From JBHIFB01 sp046760905 (GTDB lineage: Bacteria > Gemmatimonadota > CAZMKB01): DNA of 9,852 bases. The first letter of the stretch is position 1. Each line of letters opens with the position of its first letter. The stretch is taken from positions 1-9,852 of the forward strand of contig JBHIFB010000120.1 of NCBI GenBank assembly GCA_046760905.1. The letters run 5' to 3'. Both the position numbers and the translations under genes were made by a program. A model generated the notes under the pieces. The model saw only the letters and a list, made by a program, of their open reading frames with translations, was not told the DNA's origin and ran no database searches. Positions 1 to 8,531 of the stretch are shown in pieces.

Positions 1-1
1 C

Positions 2-778
<777 letters not shown>

Positions 779-880
779 GCCGTATAGTGCTCGAAAGCTC
801 AGCCCGTAAGGTGTTTCCTGAGCAGGCGAATTATGAGGCGAGTTGATGGGGCACTCCCCGGATAAGTTTTCAGAAACAGT
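779..880. other. Gap between the moxR-like and DUF58 genes with small nested inverted repeats
   Basis: This 102-nt stretch is the only sizeable spacer in an otherwise tightly packed operon. It contains a perfect 6-bp inverted repeat, GCTCAG at 797-802 and CTGAGC at 818-823. Around it is a 5-bp pair, AGTGC at 786-790 and GCACT at 851-855, and there is a GGGG-CACT-CCCC hairpin at 848-859. None is followed by a convincing run of T. The structure could be an attenuator, a processing site or chance. No good Shine-Dalgarno sequence precedes the ATG at 881. Confidence 0.3.
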
Positions 881-1792
881 ATGAAAACGGCGAGAAAAAA
901 AGAGGAGAGGATCCAGTTCCTCGATCCCGAGATCGTTTCGAGGCTCGGCGGTTTGGAACTAATCGCCCGGCTTGTGGTGGAGGGATTCATCACGGGGCTT
1001 CACAGGAGCCCTTACCATGGCTTCAGTGTAGAGTTCGCAGAACACAGGCCGTACATGCTGGGTGATGAAGTGAAGTTCATCGACTGGAAGGTCTGGGCGA
1101 AGACGGACAGGTTCTACGTGAAGGAGTTCGAAGAGGAGACGAACCTCAGGGCATATCTCGTTCTCGACTCCTCCGCCTCTATGGGCTACACCTCCTTCGG
1201 GTTAACCAAATTCCGCTACGCGGCAATGCTTGCAAGCGCCCTTTCCTATCTCATGCTGAGGCAGAGGGATGCAGTAGGGCTGGTACTCTTCGATGAGAGT
1301 GTGAGGCTTTTCATCGAGCCAAGGGCCACGAGAAAGCAGCTCAGGGTCCTCCTCAGTGCCATGGGTGATACTCATCCTGCGCGAAAGACCCTTCCGCTCA
1401 ACCCTTTCAGGGAGCTTGCCGGTCGCATAAAGAGGAGAGGCCTTGTGATCGTGCTCTCAGATCTTCTCACAGATCCCCAGGATGTGACACGCGCACTCAT
1501 GTACTTCAAACACCAGAAGCACGAAGTCGTCGTATTTCACATCCTCGACCCAATGGAGCTCGATCTTGATATGAGGAGGGAGGCGATCTTCAAAGACATG
1601 GAAACCGGAGAGACGGTGCAAGCCGTTCCATGGGAAATTCGCCGGCACTATGTCAGGTCGATGAATGAGATGATCGAATCCTATCGCAGGGAGCTCCGTT
1701 CTGCACTCATCGATTACCAGCCAGTAACCACGAAAATCCCCTTCGTGGAAACCCTCACGCATTACCTACTCAAGCGAGCACGTCTGGGGTAA
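881..1792 (+). CDS. DUF58 domain protein with vWA-like fold
   Basis: This is a 303-residue DUF58 protein, normal length for the short cytoplasmic members of the family that pair with MoxR ATPases. The hallmark DUF58 core lies at residues 41-88 (HRSPYHGFSVEFAEHRPY, then GDEVKFIDWKVWAKTD and EEETN). It is followed by a vWA-like beta strand with a complete MIDAS motif DSSAS at residues 96-100, and later by VIVLSDLLTD near residues 193-203, which supplies a further metal-site acidic residue. There is no signal peptide or membrane segment. The ATG at 881 is the first start after an in-frame stop at 863 and gives the expected N-terminus, although no clear ribosome binding site is seen. The BatA gene begins 3 nt after the stop, indicating co-transcription. 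The precise biochemical role of DUF58 is not established; an adaptor or substrate role for the MoxR ATPase is inference. Confidence 0.93.
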   Translation: MKTARKKEERIQFLDPEIVSRLGGLELIARLVVEGFITGLHRSPYHGFSVEFAEHRPYMLGDEVKFIDWKVWAKTDRFYVKEFEEETNLRAYLVLDSSASMGYTSFGLTKFRYAAMLASALSYLMLRQRDAVGLVLFDESVRLFIEPRATRKQLRVLLSAMGDTHPARKTLPLNPFRELAGRIKRRGLVIVLSDLLTDPQDVTRALMYFKHQKHEVVVFHILDPMELDLDMRREAIFKDMETGETVQAVPWEIRRHYVRSMNEMIESYRRELRSALIDYQPVTTKIPFVETLTHYLLKRARLG

Positions 1793-1795
1793 TCC

Positions 1796-3817
1796 ATGAG
1801 CTGGCCGAGTTTCATCAATCCAACCTATCTCTGGGCCCTGCCGCTTACAGTTGTGCCATTCATTATCCACATACTCAGCAGGCGGCGAAAACGAGTCGTT
1901 GAGTTTAGCTCCGTGAGGCTCCTTGTAAATGCCAGGAAGCAGAATGTGGAGAGACTGAACTTGCGGGAAGTTGTGCTTCTCATACTCAGGACTCTCATAG
2001 TCCTTCTGCTTGTCCTCGCTGCATCAAGGCCACTCGTGAGGGGATTCTGGGGGAATGCCATAGCCGATCACGAACCTACCGGCGTTGTCATGGTCCTGGA
2101 TGGGACCATGAGCATGAAATACAGATCCGAAGGCGAAAGCATGTTCGAGCGTTCAATTGAGAGGATCCGAAGTATTCTGAAACTCATGAGAGATGATGAC
2201 AGGGTGAGAATCCTTCTTTCCGACAGGGAAGTCTCAGGTATCGGCAAAGGAGAAAAATTAACTCCGCACGAGGCAGGCAGATACCTGGAAGGTCTTGCCG
2301 CCACCAACTACGGGGGGAGGCTGAACGACTCGCTCAGGCGGGCAGTGGAGATGGCACGGAAGATGGAGCTGCCCTGGAAAGAGGTGTATGTTTTCACCGA
2401 TTTGCAGCCGGCTTCGATCGACTCCAGGCTATTCGCCAGAGAGAATGAACAAATACCGATTATCTTCTTCACGGAGACCGATTCCGGCGCTGTCAACAGG
2501 TTCCTGGATACCATCGACTTAACGATGAGCAGGGAGTCTGGCGAGGACAGGTGGTTTCTAAGTGTGGGGGTGGGGAGTTCAGGGGGTGATGGGAAACCCG
2601 GTATCTTTCCCAGGCTTTACCTGGACGATGAGATGGCAGGGATAGTGGAGGTTCGGCTCACAGGCGAGGGGAGGAAAACCGCAAGATTCCCGCTTGATGT
2701 GCGCCCCGGCCCACATCGCAGGGTGAGAGTGGAAATAGAGCCCGATGGGCTCGCCCTGGATGATGTAAGATATTTCCTGACGGGCAGGGAAAGGGTGCTG
2801 GACATCGAACGCGGGAAAGGGATCGATTCGGTTAAGCCGGTCAGGATCGCCCTTGACCTTCTGGAGAAAGAAATGGTGACGGCCACCAATTTTGAGGTAG
2901 ATCCTCAGCTTGCTGAACCCGTCCGAGTCGCCCTCTGGTCGGACAGCGGTACAATACAGGAAGCGGTTGACAAGAGCATTGGCCTTGTCGTCTTTCCAGA
3001 TCCGGCTCAGGTCTCAGCCCCCGGGAAAGGGCCCTTACCCGTTTCAAGCACCGGCCCCGTGGTTTTGAGTGAGAAAAGTTACAAGCAAATCGCTCTTCCC
3101 ACAGGGAACCGCCTGCCGGCTTTCATCGAGGAACTAACCGAGGGTCTCCGGAGGATCAGGGTCATGAGATTTAACAGGCTCAGGCTGGAAGAGGGGTGGC
3201 TTGATGAGCAAAACCTGTGGCGCCTGGATCTTGAAGGGGGGGAGCCTTTCCTCGTCGGTGGTGAGATGGGAGGCATGAGAGTAGTTGTGTGGAGCATTCC
3301 ACCGACAGAGGACAGCAGCGATTTGTTCACCTCACCTCTTTTTCTTCCACTACTGGATGGAGTCATTCGCTACGCCGCAGGTGGTGAAGATATAAGAAAT
3401 TACATTTGCGGTGATCCAGCCAACATTAAATTGACGAACGTAAATCCAGGAACACCGCTTACAATAGGGTTGCCGGGCGGTGCTCAGGTCATCGGGAGGG
3501 TGGGACCGGGTGGGGAGTTTAGCTTCGATGAGACCGGTGAGCCCGGATTTTACAACGTGAACGCATGGAACCTTCAGCAGGAAGGGTTTGCAGTGAACGT
3601 AGACACACGGGAATCGGATTTCACCGAGATTGGCCAGGAGGAACTAGCACGGCGGCTTTCGCCGATGCCCATACGTGTTGTGAGGAAGGGTGCGGGGCTT
3701 GTGGATTCGATTCTCACGAGAAGGGGCCGGAGAGAGGTCACAGCCTGGCTTGTCCTGGCTGCGTTTTTTATTCTTCTTGCAGAATCTCAAATTTCCGGGA
3801 GGATACAGGGGACGTGA
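1796..3817 (+). CDS. BatA-type membrane protein with vWA domain and long C-terminal region
   Basis: This 673-residue membrane protein starts with the BatA N-terminal signature 'INPTYLWALPLTVVPFIIHIL' (residues 7-27, first membrane segment), then a basic stretch RRRKRVVEFSSVR. A second membrane helix lies at about residues 59-78. A vWA domain follows, with a modified MIDAS DGTMS at 102-106 (Thr in place of the usual first Ser), TNYGG at 170-174 and FTDLQPAS at 200-207. About 400 residues of less recognisable beta-rich sequence come next. Similar large BatA proteins carry Ig-like and amidotransferase-like folds here, but I cannot prove that for this one. A final membrane helix is at about 648-664. 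The protein probably sits in the inner membrane with the vWA and C-terminal region outside the cytoplasm or at its face. No separate BatB or BatD gene follows. The ATG at 1796 is 3 nt after the DUF58 stop, and the 3' end overlaps mfd by 4 nt. Confidence 0.88.
   Translation: MSWPSFINPTYLWALPLTVVPFIIHILSRRRKRVVEFSSVRLLVNARKQNVERLNLREVVLLILRTLIVLLLVLAASRPLVRGFWGNAIADHEPTGVVMVLDGTMSMKYRSEGESMFERSIERIRSILKLMRDDDRVRILLSDREVSGIGKGEKLTPHEAGRYLEGLAATNYGGRLNDSLRRAVEMARKMELPWKEVYVFTDLQPASIDSRLFARENEQIPIIFFTETDSGAVNRFLDTIDLTMSRESGEDRWFLSVGVGSSGGDGKPGIFPRLYLDDEMAGIVEVRLTGEGRKTARFPLDVRPGPHRRVRVEIEPDGLALDDVRYFLTGRERVLDIERGKGIDSVKPVRIALDLLEKEMVTATNFEVDPQLAEPVRVALWSDSGTIQEAVDKSIGLVVFPDPAQVSAPGKGPLPVSSTGPVVLSEKSYKQIALPTGNRLPAFIEELTEGLRRIRVMRFNRLRLEEGWLDEQNLWRLDLEGGEPFLVGGEMGGMRVVVWSIPPTEDSSDLFTSPLFLPLLDGVIRYAAGGEDIRNYICGDPANIKLTNVNPGTPLTIGLPGGAQVIGRVGPGGEFSFDETGEPGFYNVNAWNLQQEGFAVNVDTRESDFTEIGQEELARRLSPMPIRVVRKGAGLVDSILTRRGRREVTAWLVLAAFFILLAESQISGRIQGT
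3798..3803 (+). promoter_or_regulatory. Shine-Dalgarno sequence for mfd
   Basis: GGGAGG(A) lies inside the last codons of the BatA gene, about 10 nt before the GTG at 3814. It supports that GTG as the true start of mfd rather than the in-frame ATG at 3565. The GTG and the upstream TGA share bases (GTGA), so translation of the two genes is probably coupled. Confidence 0.65.
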
Positions 3818-6800
3818 ATCTCGCGAAACAGCTTGTAAGATTCAGTAAATCGGTGCAGTTCTCGGAGCTTGTCTCCTGTCTTGAGAAAGGCGAGCAAAGC
3901 ATCTTCGCCACGAATCTATACGGATCGAGCAAATCCCTGCTCGCCGCCTTCTTGCATGAAGAGCTCGATCGGACAGCAATTTTTCTGGTGGGCTCGGAGG
4001 AGGAAGGGAGGAGGAAGGTGGAAGATCTAAGGACCCTGTTCGATGGCACCCGGGTTCTCTCCATGCCTCCGCTTTCACTCAGGAGATTGGACGAAGAGCT
4101 CCCCCACATGGAGATAGAAGAACAGAGGATGGATACTCTCTCGAGCCTTCTCGGCCGGAAGAATGTGATAGCCGTAGTGCCTGCACTCTCCGCATCACAG
4201 ATGCTCATATCCCCACGCAGGCTACGGGATCTTTTGATAGAGATAAGAGTCGGGGATGTCATCGACATGAGTGGTTTCGTGCGGCGGCTTGAAGAGCTCG
4301 GCTACGTCCGGGAAGATATGGTGATCGAGGTCGGGACATACAGCCGACGCGGCGGGATTGTGGACCTGTACGGGATCCGAATGTCGGGGCCGGTGAGGAT
4401 AGAGTTCGACGAGGACACGGTCGTTTCTGTCAGGGAGTTCGAGACGGCCACTCAGCGTTCTACGCGTGTGATCGAAAGTACAGTGGTAATTCCCGTCGAG
4501 GAAAGGGAAAGCGGACCTCTCGAGTGCCCGATATTCGATTATCTTCCTCCAGACGCTCTCATCTTCGTTGATGAATACCGGGATTTCATGAGCCGGGTGG
4601 AAGAGCTGAGCGCACGGCTAAAAGATGAGCAGAGCCTTCTCGGAACCGATGGAATGGTGAGCCGCCTCAGTGATTTCCAGACAGTTGGGCTCTCCTCGCT
4701 GCATCTATACGAGCCTGTACAGGAGGTGCCCTCCTTCAGATTCGACACGAGGGAACCGGTGAGCGTCAGCAGAAGGTTCACGAGCTTTCTCGAAGCGCTC
4801 GAAAGGCACAGGCGAGAAGGCTATCAGGTGTTTCTCCTGTGTGATAACGAGGGGCAAATGGAGCGGTTCAGGGAGCTTCTTGGAACACACGAGGATGAGC
4901 TGGAGCTCGTGCTGGGCAGCCTCGAGCAGGGATTTTTAGCAGGGGATGTGGGCCTTGCCGTCTATACGGATCACGAGATTTTCAGAAGGCCAAGGAGGAT
5001 ACGTTACCTCCGTGAGTACCGAGGGGTGGAACCCGTAGAATCCTTCACCTCCATTAAACCTGGCGATTACCTCGTTCACATAAACTATGGAATAGCCAGG
5101 TACGAAGGCATCAGGCGAATCGGTGTAGGGGAGGGAGAGATTGAGTGTCTCTCGCTCACCTATGACGGAGGCGACAGGGTGTATGTTCCCATGGATAGAC
5201 TCCAACTCGTAGAGAAGTATTCTACCGAGAATGCCGCCCCGCCGGCACTTGACAGGCTTGGTAGCAGGAGGTGGGAGAGGCTCAAGAAGAGGACGAAAGA
5301 GAGTATAAAGGCGATGGCGAAAGAGCTCCTCGATCTATACGCCGCCAGAAGGGTCATCAAAGGTTTCGCCTTCTCTTCTGACACGCCCTGGCAGATGGAG
5401 CTCGAATCATCCTTCATCTACGAGGACACTCCGGATCAGAGCAAGGCTTCGTTCGAGGTTAAGAGAGATATGCAGTCCGAGGCTCCAATGGACAGGCTTG
5501 TCTGTGGAGACGTTGGCTACGGTAAGACCGAGATAGCAATCAGGGCCTCGTTCAAAGCAGTGCAGGATGGGAAACAGGTGGCGGTTCTCGTACCAACCAC
5601 TGTCCTTGCCCAGCAGCACCTGATGACGTTCAGGTCGAGGCTTGAGACGTTCCCTGTGAAAATCGAGATGCTTTCAAGGTTTTTGACTAAGGGTGAGCAG
5701 AGCCAGGTACTTGAAGGAATCGCCGAAGGCTCCGTGGACATCGTCATAGGCACCCACCGGCTCCTTTCAGGTGACATAAGGTTCAAAGATCTCGGCCTGA
5801 TGATAATTGATGAGGAGCACCGATTCGGTGTGAAACAGAAGGAGAAGCTAAAGAAGATGCGTAAGCATGTCGATGTACTCACCCTCTCCGCCACACCCAT
5901 CCCGCGAACCCTCTATCTTTCACTCATGGGGATGAGGGACATGTCCATCATCGAGACCCCGCCACGTGACAGGATGCCTATTGCCACCTATGTGACTCGC
6001 TGGAACGAGGAGCTAATTAGGGAAGCCGTGATGCGGGAAGTGGACAGGGGTGGGCAGGTATACTTCATCCACAATCGTATCAAATCTATCGATTCCGTGC
6101 GAAGAATGCTTGAGAGATTGCTTCCCGAGTGTCGCATAGAGGTCGCCCACGGTCGAATGCATGAGAGGAGATTGGAGAGGGTGATGCTCTCTTTCTTGAA
6201 GGGAGAGATCGATGTGCTGCTTGCCACAATGATCGTCGGAAGCGGGCTTGACATACCGAATGCGAACACACTGATCGTTAACAGGGCCGACATGTTCGGT
6301 CTGGCCCAGCTATACCAGCTCAGGGGAAGGGTGGGCAGGTCCTACCGGAAAGCCTGTGCTTACATGCTCGTTCCTCCGAAGCAATACCTCGATGCGGGGG
6401 CGAGGAGGCGTTTGAGGGTGCTCGAGGAATACACGGATCTAGGCGCTGGATACTGGATAGCCTTGAAGGATCTCGAGCTGAGGGGGGCCGGAAACGTCCT
6501 GGGTCCCCAGCAGCACGGGTTCATAAGCACAATGGGGTTCGATACCTATTACAGATTGCTGGATGAAGCCATACGGGAAATGAAGGGAGAAGAGAAGAAG
6601 GAGAAGCAGCCGGTGGAAGTGCTTGCAGGGGTGGAGGCTTACCTGCCCGACGAATACGTCGGGAGCTCGGATCAGAAGCTTTCCCTGTATAGAAAGCTTT
6701 CGACTGTAGAGACAATCAAGAAATTGAATCAGTTGAAAGAAGAGATTGCCGACAGATTCGGTCCCCTTCCTCCCGTGGGACGGAACCTATTGAAGCTTAT

Positions 6801-7044
6801 GGAAGTAAAAATCCTGGCATCAGACCTCGGTGTCAAATCGATATCTTTGCGGGGAAACCGGGCCTCACTGGCATTCAGCGAGGGGTTTCCAGGCAACATG
6901 CAAAGATGGAACGAGGTGCTGGGAAGGAGGAGTTTCGGACTCGTCGCTAGCTGGGACGGGAGAAGCAAATTCAGTCTCGAGTCCCGTGGTTCGGCGGATG
7001 CACTGGAGAGCCTCAGAAACCTATTGCAAGAGGTCTCGATGTAA
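3814..7044 (+). CDS. mfd: Transcription-repair coupling factor Mfd
   Basis: Mfd is a cytoplasmic DNA translocase that removes RNA polymerase stalled at DNA lesions and recruits UvrA for nucleotide excision repair. From the GTG at 3814 the protein has 1076 residues, close to the usual 1100-1150. The N-terminal UvrB-like module keeps only a degenerate P-loop (GSSKS, residues 37-41) and has the UvrA-contact-type segment GY...EVGTYSRRGGIVDLY at 163-186. The RNA-polymerase interaction domain, a CarD-like fold, starts near residue 410 (SIKPGDYLVHINYGIARYEG). The translocase has Walker A GDVGYGKT at 565-572, DEEH at 666-669, SATPIPRT soon after, motif VI QLRGRVGR at 835-842, and the TRG motif RGAGNVLGPQQHG from 890. 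A TRCF C-terminal domain follows (VEAYLPDEYV...DRFGPLPP). The same frame is open back to an ATG at 3565, but that extension lies wholly inside the BatA gene and does not resemble Mfd. Confidence 0.97.
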   Translation: MNLAKQLVRFSKSVQFSELVSCLEKGEQSIFATNLYGSSKSLLAAFLHEELDRTAIFLVGSEEEGRRKVEDLRTLFDGTRVLSMPPLSLRRLDEELPHMEIEEQRMDTLSSLLGRKNVIAVVPALSASQMLISPRRLRDLLIEIRVGDVIDMSGFVRRLEELGYVREDMVIEVGTYSRRGGIVDLYGIRMSGPVRIEFDEDTVVSVREFETATQRSTRVIESTVVIPVEERESGPLECPIFDYLPPDALIFVDEYRDFMSRVEELSARLKDEQSLLGTDGMVSRLSDFQTVGLSSLHLYEPVQEVPSFRFDTREPVSVSRRFTSFLEALERHRREGYQVFLLCDNEGQMERFRELLGTHEDELELVLGSLEQGFLAGDVGLAVYTDHEIFRRPRRIRYLREYRGVEPVESFTSIKPGDYLVHINYGIARYEGIRRIGVGEGEIECLSLTYDGGDRVYVPMDRLQLVEKYSTENAAPPALDRLGSRRWERLKKRTKESIKAMAKELLDLYAARRVIKGFAFSSDTPWQMELESSFIYEDTPDQSKASFEVKRDMQSEAPMDRLVCGDVGYGKTEIAIRASFKAVQDGKQVAVLVPTTVLAQQHLMTFRSRLETFPVKIEMLSRFLTKGEQSQVLEGIAEGSVDIVIGTHRLLSGDIRFKDLGLMIIDEEHRFGVKQKEKLKKMRKHVDVLTLSATPIPRTLYLSLMGMRDMSIIETPPRDRMPIATYVTRWNEELIREAVMREVDRGGQVYFIHNRIKSIDSVRRMLERLLPECRIEVAHGRMHERRLERVMLSFLKGEIDVLLATMIVGSGLDIPNANTLIVNRADMFGLAQLYQLRGRVGRSYRKACAYMLVPPKQYLDAGARRRLRVLEEYTDLGAGYWIALKDLELRGAGNVLGPQQHGFISTMGFDTYYRLLDEAIREMKGEEKKEKQPVEVLAGVEAYLPDEYVGSSDQKLSLYRKLSTVETIKKLNQLKEEIADRFGPLPPVGRNLLKLMEVKILASDLGVKSISLRGNRASLAFSEGFPGNMQRWNEVLGRRSFGLVASWDGRSKFSLESRGSADALESLRNLLQEVSM

Positions 7045-7070
7045 AGTAGTTTGAATTTTTAATTCAGACC

Positions 7071-7100
7071 TTGACAATTACTCATGATCCTGAGTAAATT
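7071..7100 (+). promoter_or_regulatory. Probable sigma-70-type promoter of the DUF4143 ATPase gene
   Basis: A perfect -35 hexamer TTGACA lies at 7071-7076. With an 18-nt spacer comes TAAATT at 7095-7100, which matches the -10 consensus at four of six positions. The stretch is AT-rich and lies 41-70 nt before the GTG start of the ATPase gene. Both elements overlap the inverted half-sites described at 7076-7122, so a protein bound there would block RNA polymerase. The assignment rests on motif and position only. Confidence 0.45.
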
Positions 7101-7122
7101 TACTCATAGGATTGAGTAAATT
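7076..7122. repeat. Four-copy TGAGTAAA half-site array (likely operator)
   Basis: Four copies of one half-site alternate in orientation: AATTACTCA at 7076-7084, TGAGTAAATT at 7091-7100, AATTTACTCA at 7097-7106 and TGAGTAAATT at 7113-7122. The middle two form a perfect 16-bp palindrome TGAGTAAATTTACTCA at 7091-7106. The outer pairings have the form ACTCA-N6-TGAGT, with 6-nt spacers TGATCC and TAGGAT. The regular spacing and overlap with the likely promoter suggest an operator for a dimeric regulator, or the site recognised by the ATPase encoded next to it. A role as a hairpin in the RNA is also possible. No classical helix-turn-helix regulator is encoded in the window. Confidence 0.7.
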
Positions 7123-7140
7123 GTAACACTCGGAATCAGT

Positions 7141-8334
7141 GTGTATAAGCGACCGCTTTATCATGTCCTTTTGAAGAGGCTGAAAGAGCCCAGGCGATTC
7201 TTGCAAGCTCTGGTAGGGCCAAGGCAGACAGGGAAGACCACACTGGCTGACCAGGTCATGAAAGGAGCTAACATACCGAGTCATTACGCTACCGCGGACG
7301 AGCCAGCTCTAAAAGATCGCATATGGATTGAACAGCAGTGGGAAACGGGGCGTGCAAAAACCAGAGCAGGGAAAGGTTCAAAGAAGGCTCTTCTCATTCT
7401 TGATGAAATACACAAGATTCCCGGCTGGTCTGAAACAGTCAAACGATTGTGGGATGAAGATACCGCTTCAGGGCATCCACTCTTGGTAGTTATTCTGGGC
7501 TCATCATCGCTGCTCATGCAGCAGGGACTCAGTGAAAGCCTTGCTGGCCGTTTCGAGATACTTCCTGTAACACACTGGTCATTCACCGAGATGCATAAAG
7601 CCTTTGGCTGGGATGTCGATCACTACATATACTACGGCGGCTATCCCGGAGCAGCGCCATTGATACAGGATCACAGTCGGTGGACAAACTACATCATAGA
7701 CTCCCTGATCGAGACAACCATATCGAGAGATGTTCTCCTCATGAAAAGGGTGGATAAACCCGCACTGCTCCGCAGGCTTTTCGAACTCGGCTGCTCATAT
7801 TCCGGCCAGATACTCTCCTATCAGAAGATGCTGGGACAGCTCCAGGATGCAGGGAACACAACAACACTCGCTCACTATATAAACCTTCTTGAGGCGGCTG
7901 GCCTCCTTGCAGGAATCCCGAAATATGCCGGTCACAAAGTCCGCCAGCGTGCATCGAGTCCAAAACTACAGGTTCTCAACACCGCGCTAATGACAGCTCA
8001 ATCCGGTTCTGATTTTGAGCAGGCTCTGGGGAATTCTGATGTATGGGGCAGACTGCTCGAAAGTGCCATTGGGGCTTCGATAGCCAACAGCTTGAAAGGT
8101 ACACGCGCTGAGCTGTTCTACTGGTCCAGCCGTAACCGAGAAGTTGATTTTGTGCTTAAACGAGGAGAAATCCTTATTGCCATCGAGGTTAAGAGCGGGC
8201 GCCGGAAGGGAACTCTCCCGGGGATAGAAGCTTTCTCCAAAGAGTTTAAAGTGAAAAGAAAGCTGCTTGTTGGATCCGGTGGTATTCCCATAGAGGAATT
8301 TCTCACTACATCGCCACATGAATGGATTGACTGA
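7141..8334 (+). CDS. AAA-14 / DUF4143 family ATPase
   Basis: This is a 397-residue protein of the widespread AAA ATPase family that carries a C-terminal DUF4143 domain; its cellular role is not established. The N-terminus 'YKRPLYHVLLKRLKEPRRF' and Walker A GPRQTGKTT (residues 26-34) are typical. Walker B is LLILDEIHKIPGW (84-96). The sensor region ILGSSSLLMQQGLSESLAGRF comes next, followed by the family pattern YYGGYPGA. The DUF4143 part ends in a PD-(D/E)XK-nuclease-like fold: REVDFVL with D336, then AIEVKSG with E349 and K351. Length is normal and nothing looks broken. The GTG start at 7141 gives the expected family N-terminus, although only a weak ribosome binding site is visible. The gene stands alone behind its own promoter and half-site array, unlike the core operon before it. 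Genes of this family are patchily distributed, so horizontal acquisition is plausible. Confidence 0.93.
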   Translation: MYKRPLYHVLLKRLKEPRRFLQALVGPRQTGKTTLADQVMKGANIPSHYATADEPALKDRIWIEQQWETGRAKTRAGKGSKKALLILDEIHKIPGWSETVKRLWDEDTASGHPLLVVILGSSSLLMQQGLSESLAGRFEILPVTHWSFTEMHKAFGWDVDHYIYYGGYPGAAPLIQDHSRWTNYIIDSLIETTISRDVLLMKRVDKPALLRRLFELGCSYSGQILSYQKMLGQLQDAGNTTTLAHYINLLEAAGLLAGIPKYAGHKVRQRASSPKLQVLNTALMTAQSGSDFEQALGNSDVWGRLLESAIGASIANSLKGTRAELFYWSSRNREVDFVLKRGEILIAIEVKSGRRKGTLPGIEAFSKEFKVKRKLLVGSGGIPIEEFLTTSPHEWID

Positions 8335-8390
8335 GGCTGAGAAAGGAGGAGATAATGGAGTGATGATAAAACAATTAGAGATTGACTTCT

Positions 8391-8531
8391 TCATACCTTC
8401 AATATCTTTTCCACCTCAGTAACAAAGCTCTCTGCTCTTTCAACCAAGTCTTTAACAACATCACTGTCAAAATCTGCATGAATTTCATAGGTGCTTGTTT
8501 GCCTCAGATCAAAGCCTTTGTTAAATGTCAT
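8391..8531 (-). pseudogene. C-terminal remnant of a HEPN-domain (UPF0332-like) protein
   Basis: On the minus strand an ATG at 8531 opens a 46-codon frame ending at 8391. From about residue 5 it reads KGFDLRQTSTYEIHADFD, then an acidic amphipathic helix ending VTEVEKILKV. The 'LRQ..-Y...' segment followed by a terminal acidic helix resembles the C-terminus of UPF0332-type HEPN proteins. Those are usually about 120-140 residues and often pair with a minimal nucleotidyltransferase in toxin-antitoxin-like modules. About two thirds would be missing. A TGA lies directly before the ATG, and I see no clear Rx4-6H HEPN motif in what remains. The first four codons belong to the inverted-repeat arm ending at 8520, so the break coincides with the repeat. 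A GGGG(T) stretch just before the ATG could let the short peptide be translated. The HEPN assignment is pattern-based on a short fragment. Confidence 0.5.

Noticed and set aside
787..846. Possible 19-codon peptide from a GTG in the moxR-DUF58 gap
   Set aside because: No clear ribosome binding site, very short, and no recognisable family.
3565..3813. In-frame upstream extension of mfd beginning at an ATG at 3565
   Set aside because: It lies entirely within the BatA gene in another frame, is Cys-rich and unlike Mfd, and the GTG at 3814 has a ribosome binding site and gives the normal N-terminus.
7052..7066. TGAATT-TTT-AATTCA hairpin after mfd as a terminator
   Set aside because: The stem is six mostly A-T pairs and has no following run of T, so intrinsic termination is not supported.
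7071..7122. CRISPR-like repeat reading of the TGAGTAAA copies
   Set aside because: The units alternate in orientation, are only 8-10 nt and have 6-nt spacers, which fits an operator and not a CRISPR array.
7987..8394. Minus-strand open frame of 135 codons opposite the end of the DUF4143 gene
   Set aside because: It is antisense to a well-supported gene and its translation shows no recognisable family pattern.
8345..8422. GGAGGA followed by ATG GAG TGA and a 19-codon frame from 8363 on the plus strand
   Set aside because: The ribosome-binding-like sequence is good, but the first frame has only two codons and the second runs antisense into the HEPN remnant without any recognisable product. 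It may be the broken start of a lost gene.
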